The notes: generated by a model from the sequence alone, not told the origin. A stretch of DNA of 64,000 bases from Rhabdornis inornatus (GCA_013397075.1 VWZS01003490.1:238134-302133); one strand, 5' to 3'; positions 49,893 to 62,528 are shown, counted from the stretch's first letter. Numbers and translations are program-made.

Positions 49893-52800
49893 ACTTTCCT
49901 AGGAAGACATCTTATTAACACCAGTTTTTAAAATAGCTGTAGTGTGTGACATAGATAAAGTGCTAAAAGCCCATGTCTTGTGGAGGGTGCAATGATATGC
50001 AGTTTGAGAAGACAGTTTTGGGTGAATAGCATGAACGAGTTTCAACCATTTTAACGTTTCCATACTCAATAATCCTGTTTCCTAACCTGTAATTCAGCAC
50101 AAAACTCTACAAATACTTGGGGCACTGCTGGTTTGCTGCAGGGATTTATGGACTGAATGATGGGATTCACAGATTACACTGTGCTTCATGGCAAAAGACA
50201 TTCTTTGTCAAATGGTTACATGAAATTTGTAGTCGGAACTAACTGCATAGTAGCTACACTTCGAGGGTTAGATCCTGTGAAAACTCACCCAAGCAAATAA
50301 CTTGCCTATTTATTAAGTGTGCATGTTTTAGTTAGAGAGAGGCTAGTCACATAAACAAAGCTGTACATGATGTTTTGCACATATTTACTTGGATGTCATG
50401 TCTCAGTTATTTCTCTCTTCATGCAATATACTTAATATTCTTGAACAGTATTACTAGTCATACAAACCAAAGAAAATGCCACTTTACAAAATAAAGGTCC
50501 CCACATATATTTTCATAACTCAGCTAATTTTCAAGTAGCTGGCTTCCCTTCCCCACTTCCATATTTGTCATTTAAATAAGTAAACAAACTAACAAACAGA
50601 AAGCATTGCTTCTGGACTTCATTTTTCTGTAATTTTTCATCTTCTAATAAAGGTGCTTATGTAGTTTGGTAAAAGCTTTGGTAAAAAAATGTTTTAATTG
50701 GTGCAGATGGATAGACACAAAACCATCAGTTTAGCTCCACAGCCATCACTAAACAAAGGAGTTTATCTATAAACTGTAGTGCTTCCTCCTGAGTTAGTTA
50801 CATTCTGATATTTATTTCCATTTGTATTCATTTTGCTTTTCAATGACTAAGTTATTTCCCAAATCACCTTATTTTTTCCTCATCATTCCTTATAGTTAAG
50901 CACTACTACAAAATTGGTTTGGCTCAATTTACATACTAAATGCAGTAAAATGTGTTACCCCAGAAGCACATGCCTCAGAATGTGACAACCTGAAAACATG
51001 TAATTTTCTATGTTAAAGTGGGTTCAAAAAGTGTGAAATGTTTCTTTTTTTTCATTCTTGCTAGGCAGATGAATTTGCTCCATTTCTAGTCCACCATAGT
51101 CAGTTCTTAAAGTAATTTGTAAGCATTTATCTCACAGCAGGAGAAATGTTTCGTTTTATATAAGTTAAAAGTTGTCCATCTAGGCCTAATTACATGGTTA
51201 TTCAAAATATTCTCAGAATAAGTCAAACTGGTGAAATTGCAGTGAAAAAAAAACAACTATGCTTTAATTTGGTCAGAAAACTAAGGGAAAACTGTAACTT
51301 CGTTATTGATTTTAATACAAGATGCTAAGCAAAATTCCCAATGTTTCAGTGCAAGTCAGCTAACTTGAGCTAAGCAAATCCATTTGGAATATATGCTTGT
51401 TAAAGTTCTTTCCATAGTGTAAGTGCATCTAAGATGCTGGAGACCATTTGACTCATCCTCTCATTTTTAGGCTACTCAGTCTACTTCATGCCAGAAGGAT
51501 GTGCCTGCTCCTACTTAGTTTTAAACTGCAAGACAGGAGTCATTTAGGGCTTTAAAGTACCTCCAAACCTTTAATGCTGACCCTTCAGAGCGCTCATATT
51601 CCTCTAGATCTGTGTTAGGCTTATCAAAAGAAAGGTCTGAGTGTATCTGGGCAGTGTAGGCATTTGGTGTGGTTGGCAGGGAAAGGAAATTGCACTGAGA
51701 GAAAACCAGGATGCAAGAGGAAAGTTGTGTTATCCCAAGTATGAAAGATAAAAAAGAAAAAAAGATATTTCTTATTATGGAGTTAGCAACTTGTTTTATT
51801 TAATGTCATCCTATTCCTTCAGATGAAATTCTACTTGCTCTATCCATTTATAGTAGAGAGACTCACCTGAACCTCAGCTAACTGCACATATTCAGGGCCT
51901 CAAATGTTGTATACACAGTGTATTCATTGATGGCAATATATGTGTACATATTTTTACATAACATTCTAAAGAGAACGTTAGCAGAATCCATTCACCCTTT
52001 TCATAAAAGCTATTCCTAATTTCAGACATGAAATTAATGAAGTGAATTCCTTTCACTGACTGGACTGACCTTGTAGGTATTTAGTAGATCCACAAGTTTC
52101 AAAATGTTAAGCTGCGCAATATTTTATTGAGCCACACTAACCTGTGTAAACATGTAGTGAACTGAATGGTGCTAAGGAATACACACAAAAACTGACTCAG
52201 GCAGATACAGTTCACAGGATACTCACAGAGTCAAGTAATAAATATCAATAAATTCTGGAAACCAAAAAGAACCAAAATTATTGAGTTCCTTAATAAATTG
52301 ACTTATAGGAACTGGTTACATTTTAGTGCAACTACTATTAAAAAAAGAGCACAATTATTTTTAGTATCTAACTATTTTGGTTTGTATCACAGCCCAAACA
52401 ACACATTTCTGACAATTTCGTAAGTTTGAGTGCTAATATTAACTTATTTTGTCTTTTGCCTTACGCATGGTATAAAATGGAGTGCTTTAAAATACTGCAT
52501 TAATTATCAGAAATTTAAGTTTTATCTTGCCTTAAGTTTATCAGGAACAAGTATACCTAAAATCACAGCTTAATTAGAATTCAATATAGAATTTGTTGGG
52601 TTTTCACTTAAAGGAGTAAAAACTCACCATGAGTCTTTCAGTTTTTCCATTTTGCTCACAAAGAGAAAGAGTCATTGAACAGAAATTTATCACACTTTTC
52701 CCCACCTTGGCAGCCCCTGGAAACAGAAAGCAAGCCCTTGAGCCTGGCCAGGTATCCAACAGCTCTGCTTATTATGCAGTTTTCTCCTTAGCTCCTCCTT

Positions 52801-53358
52801 CCAACACTGGGTAAAGGAAAAGTCTATCTGCACGCAATTACAATTTTTGGGATGATTTACAGCGACTTTGGTTTTATGTACCTTGTTTAAGGCACATAAG
52901 GCTAGTGGGAAAATAGTCAACTTCCTATTTCTGTTGGACCCTTGACAAATAATCATCACCTTTACTCACAATTTATTAGCTACTCCAGTTCATGCTTTGT
53001 AAACCAGAAGAAACATTTTGAACATTGTCTTAGCCAGAAGACTTTTTGTCAACTTCATATTCAAGGACTAGGAATTTTTTCTTTTTCTGCAATAGTAACT
53101 GGGTTTCTCTGTAATATAACAATACAGTTCTGGTTATTGCCTGTACATTTTGTACTCAGTTCGATATAATAGTTCACTTTTTCCTCACAGAAGGAGTTGC
53201 TTGGGATAAGAAGTAATGCAGTACTAGAAAAGGAAGTCTATATGAGCTTTGAACAGGTCTTAGCACCATGTAGGGGTTGTGCTGAGCATAACCTTCATAC
53301 AAAAGTGCTCTTCACAGTCCCAGTTTCCTAAACAGAACCTCTTTTTATTCCTCTGCAG
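49893..53358. other. Non-coding stretch, or intron if the flanking exons are real
   Basis: About 3.5 kb without a recognised mobile element. Open frames reach 89 codons (minus strand 52690-52959) and look random. If 49590 onward and 53359 onward belong to one transcript, this would be its intron. No internal exon stood out. Confidence 0.55.
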
Positions 53359-53410
53359 GTCTAGAGACATTTTTCAACAACTATGCTATCAGCTGGATTT
53401 TTGATGTCTG
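53359..53410 (+). CDS. Candidate 52-bp internal exon
   Basis: The segment is preceded by a good 3' splice site (ctttttattcctctgcag, AG at 53357-53358) and followed by a plausible donor (tctg^gtaatt at 53411). Read from its third base it encodes 16 open codons (LETFFNNYAISWIFDV), leaving two bases at each end. The next candidate exon completes the last codon as Cys. The product is not recognised. Strong-looking acceptors and GT donors do occur by chance in T-rich DNA. What raises interest is the frame continuity with the two following segments. Confidence 0.2.
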
Positions 53411-53460
53411 GTAATTAAAGAAATGCTTAAAATCAGGTACAAAATAATCAAATACTAATT

Positions 53461-53490
53461 TCTTTCTTCCCCCCCCACCCTTCCCCTCAC
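53461..53490 (+). repeat. C-rich polypyrimidine run
   Basis: ctttcttccccccccaccct and onward: a pyrimidine-only run containing eight consecutive C. It lies about 60 bases upstream of the candidate splice acceptor ending at 53550. Confidence 0.8.
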
Positions 53491-53550
53491 TACACTTGCC
53501 TTTACACATAATCTATTTAATTTATTTTTTTCTATTCTTTTTATTCACAG

Positions 53551-53580
53551 TACGTCCACAATGCTGAGTTTAGGGGTGAG
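53551..53580 (+). CDS. Candidate 30-bp micro-exon
   Basis: It follows a long T-rich tract ending ttctttttattcacag (AG at 53549-53550), a strong-looking 3' splice site. It is followed by ggtgag^gtaatc, a good 5' splice site. With one base completing the Cys codon of the preceding candidate exon, it gives nine open codons (TSTMLSLGV) and leaves two bases. Thirty bases is very short but within the known size range of vertebrate micro-exons. Unrecognised product. Confidence 0.2.
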
Positions 53581-53830
53581 GTAATCTTACAATGTTTATC
53601 AGTTCCAGTGTTAAAATAAATTGGACCAACTTGCTGTTTTCAGCTGTCAGAGTTCAAAAGTGAGAATTATAACCATCCATGCTGGGAACCAGAGATTTGG
53701 TGAACTCTAAGCTCTTCTTCAGGCAGAGGAAGCTACACTCATGCTTGTCAAGGAGATTAAGGAGAAATCTGATTGAGTCTGGAAGACTATTGCTGCAGTG
53801 GATTACAAGTCTGATCTTCTCTTTTTTCAG

Positions 53831-53986
53831 GGATAAACAACCTCAAGGGCTAGGACACTGGCACAGAAAAGCAGATAATATCACTGGCTGGGAAGAAAAA
53901 GTGTGGCCGTATGGCAGGCCCAATAAGTGAAAGCAAATGAAAGTGAAGCAATCAATTCAATAAAAGTATGCTTGTGTGCTGTTATA
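53831..53986 (+). CDS. Candidate 3'-terminal exon with stop codon and poly(A) site
   Basis: The segment begins after tctgatcttctcttttttcag (AG at 53829-53830). With the two bases left by the 30-bp candidate exon it starts with an Arg codon, then stays open for 32 codons to a TGA at 53928-53930. The peptide is rich in Trp, His, Gly and Pro (GHWHRKADNITGWEEKVWPY and a short tail) and contains an NIT sequon. That composition is unlike the Phe/Leu/Ser-heavy chance frames nearby. AATAAA lies only 29 bases past the stop and is followed by a GU-rich element. I cannot name the product. It could be the end of an unannotated secreted protein, a long non-coding RNA, or coincidence. Confidence 0.28.
53959..53986 (+). 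terminator. Polyadenylation signal with downstream GU-rich element
   Basis: AATAAA at 53959-53964, then tatgcttgtgtgctgttat at 53968-53986, which looks like the GU/U-rich downstream element of a vertebrate cleavage site. AATAAA alone is frequent in AT-rich DNA. Its pairing with the GU-rich element and a nearby stop codon is what supports the call. Confidence 0.35.
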
Positions 53987-55689
53987 CAAAATTGACACTT
54001 TTATTTTTGTATTTGTAGATTAACGTGCACTCTTTCTCCAGCTCCTTTCTATCTTATTTATTCAGACTGTATACTCTTTTGGAAAGGTCAGTTTAGTATT
54101 TGGACTATGCATTGGATTCTGGAGCTGCCATAGTGCAAATGTTTAAAATTGAGTCTTTGAATAACAGATTGAATAAACACAGGGATAGAGATTTATAGGT
54201 GCTGGTGGAGTGTGGAATTTCTAAAACTGCATAGTGCACTACAAAAAAAGGAGGGAAATTAAGGAGAATTTAGCAACTGAAAAAAAAACATGTCCTCTAA
54301 TTTTTCGATCTCAAGGACCACGAGTGTAGTCAAAGAACAACTAACAACTAAAAAAATCATACAAAAATTGAGATCAAGATTGTCAGAACTGGATATTTCC
54401 CTCTAGACTTCACGTGTTATTTTTTCTTAATCAGGTCTTATTTATGAATACAGAAACAAACAACCCCCCCCACCAACCAAACAACAACAAAAAAGATCAT
54501 GATAAAAAGCCAGATTTCAAAGTTCTCCTTTGTAATATTTATTACATTTAAAAGCTATTGCAAGATAAAACATCACACATACATGTATGTATGCTATATA
54601 TACTATATAGATACTTATTTGCAAAAAATAGGGCTATCCTAGAACAACCAGTAAGTAAAGTAAACCACAGTAACACCCAACAGCATTAATTTCAGTGATA
54701 GCACATCTGCACTAAAAGCAGCTTTCTCCCTTCACAGTGTATGCTTTCCGAGTAAGATCAAGAAAGGATTCGGATGGTTTTAACTCTATCCTAAAGCAAG
54801 ATGATCACTAAATCAGATAAACTATTAATCTGTTTAAAGCTTGTTACCCCTGTTTTGCCAAGGCTCAGATGCTTCGCAGCAAAAAAAGCAGCCAGGACTC
54901 TGCCTGCCAAGAATCAGACATCTCATGCATGTTTCATAAATGTTTCTCCACTGAAAACTCAAGGATTAAGCAAACACTAGTTCAGCTTGCAAAAGGTTCC
55001 ACTAATGATTTTAAATAACTCAGAAAGAAATCTTGGCCCCATTTAAAGTAACAGTAAATTTTACCTCTATCTTTTAGCTACAGTACAAGCCCTTTCAAAT
55101 TTATATGCCATCCCAGTGCACTGAATATGCTGATAACTATTTCTGCTACACTTGTTAAACTCCTAAATACTTAGATGCATGGCTTTTTATTATTAAGTAA
55201 AATCTCCTTAAAATTTGTATAGATAAATCCATACTTATCCCTGCATTGACTGTTCATAGAAAATAGTCACTTTAAGAAACTAAGGTTTCATAACAAAGCT
55301 TTGCCATTTATAACATAACATCACCACACCCTAAAATGTTGTGTGAAATAGGTCAGCTCTCAAGTAAGCACCTTTTATAGCAAGATGAAAAACATTTCAA
55401 CAGAACAGCAACATTGTGTCTAAAAGAATGTTGCTAAAGAGTCCTCCTTTACTTAGAAAATCATAAGCTATAATGGATAAATAATAATAAACACCATCAA
55501 GATTTGCTTTCCAAGTATGCTAGAATACCAACATGGAATATTAAAACACTAAGAAATAGGCTTATCGCCTGATATGCATTATGACCATAATCATTGTCAT
55601 TGCACCTCACACAACTGGGAACTCAGCAGAGAGAAGATAGACTTTCCTTTCCAGGCAATAAAATGGCAAGAGAGCTGCTGACAAACAGC
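53987..55689. other. Non-coding AT-rich DNA
   Basis: No gene or mobile element recognised. A C-rich and CAA-rich low-complexity patch lies at 54458-54495, and TA-rich words lie near 54575-54610. Confidence 0.65.
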
Positions 55690-55900
55690 CACTGGGTGAC
55701 TGCAGTAGCCTCCGCTGCTCTAATGAGGCACAGATGTAGGTGCAGCTGGAAGGGCTTGAAGGGCTGGCGCAGCGCAGCGCTCGGTGGAGCACTTCCAGCC
55801 CCGGCAGCACAGAGCTCAGCCGAGAAATCCTGCCTGCTGCTCCCCCAGCGTGAGGGACTCTCCCTGAAGAGCTGGTGACCCTGTAGAGGTTCAGCTGCAG
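55690..55900. other. Small GC-richer, CpG-containing patch
   Basis: About 200 bp stands out from the AT-rich background, with several CpG sites (ctggcgcagcgcagcgctcg at about 55763, then ccccggcag and cagccgag). Open frames on both strands (94 codons plus, 106 codons minus) exist because GC-rich DNA has fewer stops; neither looks like a known protein. It is too small and CpG-poor to be a classic CpG island. It could be a first exon or promoter of a non-coding RNA, or a decayed repeat. Confidence 0.4.
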
Positions 55901-56319
55901 AAGGACACACCAGACTCATGAAGTAAAGAAGATCATATGCCATTTAACTAATATAGGATACGTAAGCTCTAGTGGCTGCGTGAATATCACCATGTTAATG
56001 TAGAATTTATCACCTGAAGGGCAAATATTAAAAAATATTTTGTGTGTGTGTACTGTACTGTACTAAATCTGTATATAAGACATGCACTGTGTGCATATAT
56101 GTGCACACTTTGATAGAAAGTATTTTATACTCACAGCTGTACAAAAAAATCACTTACTTGTAACGAATGTTCTTTGTCCTGTTTGCATTTCGCAGTTTGT
56201 AAGCACAAAACCACAGAATTGCCATCGTTCTTTTTTCGTGAAATGGTCTAAATCCCTCAGTCTTGCCCTTTAAAATCACAAAGTATGTTCCAGACCTCAT
56301 AAATTCACAAGACAGAGGG

Positions 56320-56520
56320 CAGTGCTGCACTGCAGTAACTGAGATGGCTCTCAGAAAGCCTGGACACCAGAAGCCGCGGCCTTGCGGCAGTGCGAGGTAC
56401 CTCTGCTAGCGTGAACAGATGCTGTGTGCTATGGTCGTGGCTGTACTGCTCCCAGCGTGAAAAAACAGGCTTGTTTGCCCAAAGCCACACCGCTGTGGGG
56501 CACAAGACTTAGCTGAACAA
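56320..56520. other. Second small GC-richer patch
   Basis: Contains agaagccgcggccttgcggcagtgcgagg-type CpG-bearing sequence near 56369 within AT-rich surroundings, only about 450 bp from the similar patch at 55.7-55.9 kb. No known repeat or gene is recognised. Together with the nearby patch it may mark a regulatory element. Confidence 0.35.
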
Positions 56521-56920
56521 GTTTCCTTAAGGCTTAGGGTGTACTTGAAAGCGAGCTGTGTGGTCCTTTAACTGGCAGCATTAGCCAGAACATCCAAGCA
56601 CGCCTCTCACTAGAAATCAGAACTTAATTTTTCTTCTCTGTTGGAAGTTGCACGCATTAATTAGTCCTAAGAAAATTAATATAGTCAAGATTGCTTAAAA
56701 AATGCAAGGTTTATTTGGCTTAGGAAACAGAGATAAAATGCAAAATAGTATGCATTCTACAGAATTAAAGTCACTGAGTCAAAAAATTGTGTGACGACTG
56801 AACTTGCTAACATTAAATGTATTTGTGTGCATGTACAAAATAGTAAATACATGAAGTAGCTCTAAGAGTCCTCTCTGACACCTCGGATTTGTAAAGCAGC
56901 ATTTATGAACAACCTCTACC

Positions 56921-57476
56921 TATCATGGTTTCACCCCAGCTGGTAACCAAGTCCCACACATCCCTCTTGTTTTCCCTCAGTGGGATGGAGAGAGAATCAG
57001 AAGAGTAAAACAGAAAAACTCATGGGTCGAGATACAGACAGCGTAATAGGTAGAACAGAAGTCACAAAGATGGAATTCATTCTCTGCTTCCTTGGGCAGG
57101 TAGGTATGCCCAAGCAACCATGCAGCAAGAGCAGGGCTCCAGCACACCTAATCATTTATTGGGAAGATAAACTATCACTCCAAACATCCCACTCCTTCTG
57201 CTTCTTCCCAAACTTTACATGCTGGGTATGATGCCGTATGGTGTTGAATACCCCTTTGGGGAGTTCAGATCAGCTGTCCCAGCTCTGTCATCTCCCAATT
57301 CCTTGTGTACTCCCAGCTTGCTGGTGGGATGAGGAGCAGGAAAGGCCTTGACTGAGCAAGCCCGGCTCAGCTGCAGCTAAAACACCCCTTTTAGCAACGT
57401 TGTTTCCAGCACACATCCAACACACAGCTTCATACTAGCTACTGTGAAGAAAATCAGCTGACTCCCCACCAAACTG
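56921..57476 (-). mobile_element. Solo LTR of an avian endogenous retrovirus, minus strand
   Basis: About 556 bp. On the plus strand it opens with atcatggtttcaccccagct, continues with cctcagtgggatggagagag and cagaagagtaaaacagaaaa, passes an ttacatgctgggtatgatgc promoter-region segment near 57217 and ends ccccaccaaactg. Read on the minus strand it has the order of a widespread avian ERV LTR family that starts TGGTTTTGGCTGGGA-like and ends in a GGGGTTAAACCACGACA-like segment. The family is known to me only by its general consensus, so no name is given. No gag, pol or env lies on either side, so it is a recombination-derived solo LTR. No clear target-site duplication was found. Confidence 0.82.
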
Positions 57477-59312
57477 TACTGAAAATCCAGTCCTAAAGGG
57501 AAATGCTGATCTCATTGTAAGCAATCAAAAAATTTCATTTTACTACAGTGACATGAAAATATCATCATGGACATTCCTTCCTTCCTCACAGTGCCTATAA
57601 TAGTAGACAGGCTCTTAATACAAAGCCTGCTGTAGCTGATGGGGAACTCTCTTAATTTCAACAGGTACCTCCATACAATAATACAAAATCTGGTTTGAGG
57701 CAAGCAAAACCATATGTGTCCCTTCTGGATCTACAAAGATCTCTACTCGGTATTAACAGTCTTTCAGTAGTAAACAAAACAATACAGAATACAAATATCC
57801 TTGTGTTCTTTACAGTTGCATTTTTAGGTTGAATATTTACTATATTCTTTCTGTATATGGCGCTAAATTTATTTGGTTTTATGCTATCAAATAACACTCA
57901 CACAATCTTGAAAGAGATAACAATATTTCATCTATTTAATCTACAGTGATATTGTCTGCCCAGGATATGAGATCTCTTCTTTTTCAGGGAGATCAGGCTT
58001 CCATCAGATCATCCATTTGTAGGTAAATATTTTGGTGTCAAGTGAGGTTTCTATTGCAAATTCTAAAAGTTTTACTCGGATCACTTAACTTTTCTGTTTA
58101 CTCGGAAACCTGTGACACAGCTGTAATGAGATGTTGATGGGGAAAGGTGCTATTTCTTTTTAATGCAAAAGTAGCCAGTGATTCCAACATGTCAGGAAAC
58201 AGCATAGCCTCACAGAAGGAAAGCTCCTGACAAGAGGAAGATATATGAGTGAAGTGGATTTCTCAGGCTAGTATGAACAAACCCTGGCTATCTAGCTGCA
58301 GAGAGGATGAGAGAATAAAGACTGAAGACAAGAAAAATGGAGACCTTAAGCAACATACCTATACACATTTATACACTGCTGTTCTCATTTTCTATAAATG
58401 CAACATACAAACAAAAGAATCCATCCAATTTTCTATGTCAGAATTCATGTACAAAAACATTTCCCTGTGACAATAATTTGTGATGGAGAAATTCCTTATA
58501 CTTCCACCGCACATTTTACATCCTCTGTTTTCCTATGCCTGAGTGAGTAGGCTGCTTGTTTCGGTCTCTCCATTCTCCTTGCTTTGGATGTAACAAATCT
58601 CTCTTTCTGGGGTCTCCAAAAGCTCATTCTTCTTTCACGTAAAAGCTCTTTGTAATGACTGAGAAACAGTAAAACACATCCAAATAGAATTTCAGATGCA
58701 CTACTGGACTATTTATTTTGCATTTGATGTGCACACAGGTAGATAATGGAATATTAAGCTTTGTTCAGAAGAGCCCCACTATTCCTTAAGCTCCACGAGC
58801 CAGTAAATGCAGCTACATGACTCATTCAACTGCTGGGGCAAGCACCTACACTTCAGGATTAGGAGGTCTACTGCTATGTACAATATAAATCATGTCTACT
58901 GCCTGACCACTGCATACTGTGCTCTGTGATGGAAATAGTTATTTGGCAAAATGCTCTAAATTTCAGGATCTCATTTTAACTTTGCCCGTGGTTCTCTATG
59001 CATTATCAGCCCAAGCGCAGGTTAATAAATTGTAGAATTTGTAAAAACTCAACTAATCTTTGCTCCAGCTACCAGGCCAGCTGTGAAAGATTTGCTTTGA
59101 TATGGGAAATAGGGAAGGTTTGAGTCACCTTTTTTATCCTCACTCTGTAAACACTGCTTAGCAGTCTAGATCACTTTTAAGTACTCAGCTGTTGTAGTTT
59201 GGGCCATTAGTCAACTCCTGACCTTATTGCTCTCTGCCAGGGATTGACAAAAGCAAACAATTGCCGGGGACCTGAATAAAAAGCAGGTCAGATACTTGTT
59301 CTTCACAATCCG

Positions 59313-59331
59313 TCCATCCATCCATCCATCT
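59313..59331 (+). repeat. (CCAT)n microsatellite
   Basis: Four to five tandem CCAT units. A short simple repeat. Confidence 0.85.
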
Positions 59332-62300
59332 GTGAAAAAGGGTACTTTCATATTTAGGTGTTGCACCACCAGCATAAAACAGCTCCTGGAAATTTTGTCT
59401 CTCTTTATTTTGGGGAGAGTCATGCCCAAGTGCCTACTTCGCTACACTTCATTACAGAAATGTGACAGGGTATCTGCTCCAATGCTTTGAGTAACAATCT
59501 GCTAAAAATCTCTTTCTGGTAATGCAGGTTTTAATTTTCACACAGAAAATTAAAATTAGATTTAAGATTAAAGATCTTCCGAAACCCTCTTCCATTTGAA
59601 AGCATAAGATAAATTTTGTTCAGAAACAATAACATAGGGTGAGACATAAAATACTATGAGCTTAAACTAATTTAAATGGTTACTGAGAATTAAGTCATAA
59701 AGAGAAAGCATAAATTAAAATACATACAGTTCAGACACAGTTCACATGTTTACTTTACATTGTTGGAACATTTTAGAGACTGTGCTTCTATGAGGCAATG
59801 CAGAAAGAAAAAATGCTACTTTCAAAATTACCCATAAATTTGTTTTTATTTTTCTTTCACCCTATGGCACTAACACAAACTTGTCATTTGTAATCTCAAT
59901 TCAGAAGACAGTGCACTAGACCTTCTTCTGCAGTTATTCTGCTACTGCTTTTTTATTTTGCACAGTAATTTAAACCCATTGGAATATCATGCTTTTGTCT
60001 TTACTCTCAGTCTAATTCTCACTGCATCCTAATACGCCAAGCAGTCATGGCAGGTGTAATAAACAACTTCTGCATTGCCAAATATATGCAGAAATTGAAG
60101 GACATAAACTAAGAAAGCTCCTGCACTAAATCCAAGAACTTACTGTAATTGATGTAAAACCTGATGCAGCTCCATCTGTCTCTTCCATCACGTCTGTTGC
60201 TCTTTTTTTTTTCCCCTGGAATACTTCCTGAACTTACCTGAGCTTTTATAACGGGATAGGAGAGAGATAACTTTCACATTAAAAAAAAAAAAGTTCAATG
60301 ATCCTTGGTCACGTTAAGCACATTATCTTTATTGCTGGGCCGAAATTTCCTCCCCTAAGCTTCCAAAAAAGCTAGGAAGTTAGATTTGTTTGACACAACA
60401 TGAAGAACATCTGAAGCAAATTATCCCCTTAACATTCTAAGAAAATCCTAGAGATTATCATGAAGTGAGAGTGGAACTAGAGCAGGAAGTTTGAAACTGG
60501 GATGAAATTCTGCTTTCTTTGCGTTAATAATGAGTTCTGCTTTCTTCCTGGTCTCAGTGTAGGGAAAAAAAAAAGCTATCAGTACTGAGGAAATCTTATT
60601 AGAGTCAACCCTATTTTTAAACAGCTGGGATCAAAATCTTCATTCAGACACACTGGTGCCACTCCATTAAATTCCAGCAGTGGCACCACTGGTAGAAAAA
60701 GAATGGCACTCAGATTTTTCACCATTAAGTAATCTGTTTTCATTACCTTCTCAGCAGTTTGTTTCATTTGCCTGCAGTAGAGAAACTAAAATTAGAAAAC
60801 ATTTCATGTTCATAGTTAGTTTGCTTCCAATGTGAAAAAAGTCTATAAATTTGTCTATTGGATTATGGCTTGTGCAGTTCTCTTGTAAAATTGTCTTTAC
60901 ATTATAGTGATGAACTGTAAATGGTGTAGTGCATTATTTTGTCCAAAGTAATTCAAATTAATGACCCTAGAAATATTATTTTTAGGTGACTTTTATAAAG
61001 CACTGACAATACCCATGAATATTACCAGCAGAATTTCTTTCCTTCTTTGTAATGCATGCATTGCTATGTGTTAATTTTCTGATCATCTTCAGAACTTGCT
61101 GTCTCTTGCAGGAGTTCCACTTGCCAGTCTTGTGTCAGTTCTACTAGCAAATGAATGTCAGGTAAATGCTGATAGCAAACTATCAAAAGTTTGAATACGT
61201 TTTTCTTGCCTTTATTTGCATACTCATGTTCACACTTCACATTACCTAAAGCATAACTGATTCTGACTGAAAATAGAAAAAAAAATTGAAGGGTGGTAAT
61301 CTCCTAGGTAACCTAGGTACCTCGTAATTGTGAGAATTATGTTAGCTTAGAAAGTCTAAAAATTACTTTATACTTTAAATGAAACTTTCAAAAAGGAGAA
61401 TAACAAAAAAATATAAATTGTTTTTCTGGTTCAGATAAACATTGCTCTAGATGCTAAAAATGGATCTACTTCTCAAGAATGGAAGAGGTGGGTATCTTCT
61501 TGCAATGTACTGGCTCATGTCATCCTTACTAAGAATGTTTTAAGCCTTACCAATCATAAACAGTAGCACTTTGAAATTATTGAAAAAAAAAAAATCACAC
61601 AAATTTCTTCCAAACCTCACAGTACCAGAATCAGCACACATTTGGGAAATACGCCATCATAGCAATATCCAGAGACAGTCTTAAGAAGCTTAAAGATCAG
61701 AGAACATTAAATAATGTGAGCTTCACACAAACTTCTCTTGACTAAATGTTAAGACCACTTCTAAGGAAAGTGAATGGATCACAATACCATGAAGTCAACC
61801 AACTTCTGGATTTCAAAAGAGAGGACTGAAGAGTGAGTTTTCTATTAAGTAATATTAAAAAAACCCTACTGTGGCAATGATGCTAGTGAACACCTGTTTT
61901 CTGTAGTTGTCACAGATCTGTTGTGCTTCACTTTGCCCTGAAGAAAGGATTCTGCAGCTCATCCAGTTGTGTCCATAAGACGTGCCAGTCAGTAGAAACC
62001 ATAACTTTGTCTGCATTTGCACATCTCTAATTTTTTTCAATTCACTCATTCAAAATACGTTTCTAAAATTCCTGTAATAACTTCTCAATCTTTCTTCCTG
62101 ACAAAGTATTACAAGCGAATCAGCATTAAACATACATTTCTTTATTGTAAAGGTTGTTCAACAGTCATGCAACAAACCAACTTTAAAGGTAAAGCAGAGG
62201 TTGAAAACAGATCTGAAATGTATTCCCCAGATCACATTTGCCTATAAATCCCACCAAAAATAAATTATTCTTTTAATATCAGGCACACCCTTCTAATGTC

Positions 62301-62528
62301 TTAGAAGCAGCTAGATATTTTATATCCACAATGAGCTTTCCTACTGCAGGCAAATAAAAATTTTTTCAATATGCTGTATGGAGTATGTGTTCATGTGCCA
62401 GAACTACAGAAACCTGTAAATCTTTCTATCCTAGATGGGCAGAATGAATCTCAGATTTAATCACCCTGCTGCATAATCAGGACCACTGATAAGGAGGCAC
62501 AGAAAAATTCTGCTAACAGACATCTGAT

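Noticed and set aside
52629..52814. Open frame ending near a donor-like cactgg^gtaaag
   Set aside because: The acceptor upstream is not convincing, and the phase does not fit the downstream exon-like segments.
53643..53702. Another possible exon starting after ttgctgttttcag
   Set aside because: It gives an open reading only as far as TGGTGA, or a different short end in the phase set by the 30-bp candidate. The acceptor at 53830 gives a longer frame and a poly(A) site, so this was not preferred; it remains an alternative splice possibility.
55594..55943. Frames of 94 codons (plus) and 106 codons (minus) in the GC patch
   Set aside because: Overlapping frames on both strands reflect low stop density in GC-richer DNA. 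Neither resembles a known protein.
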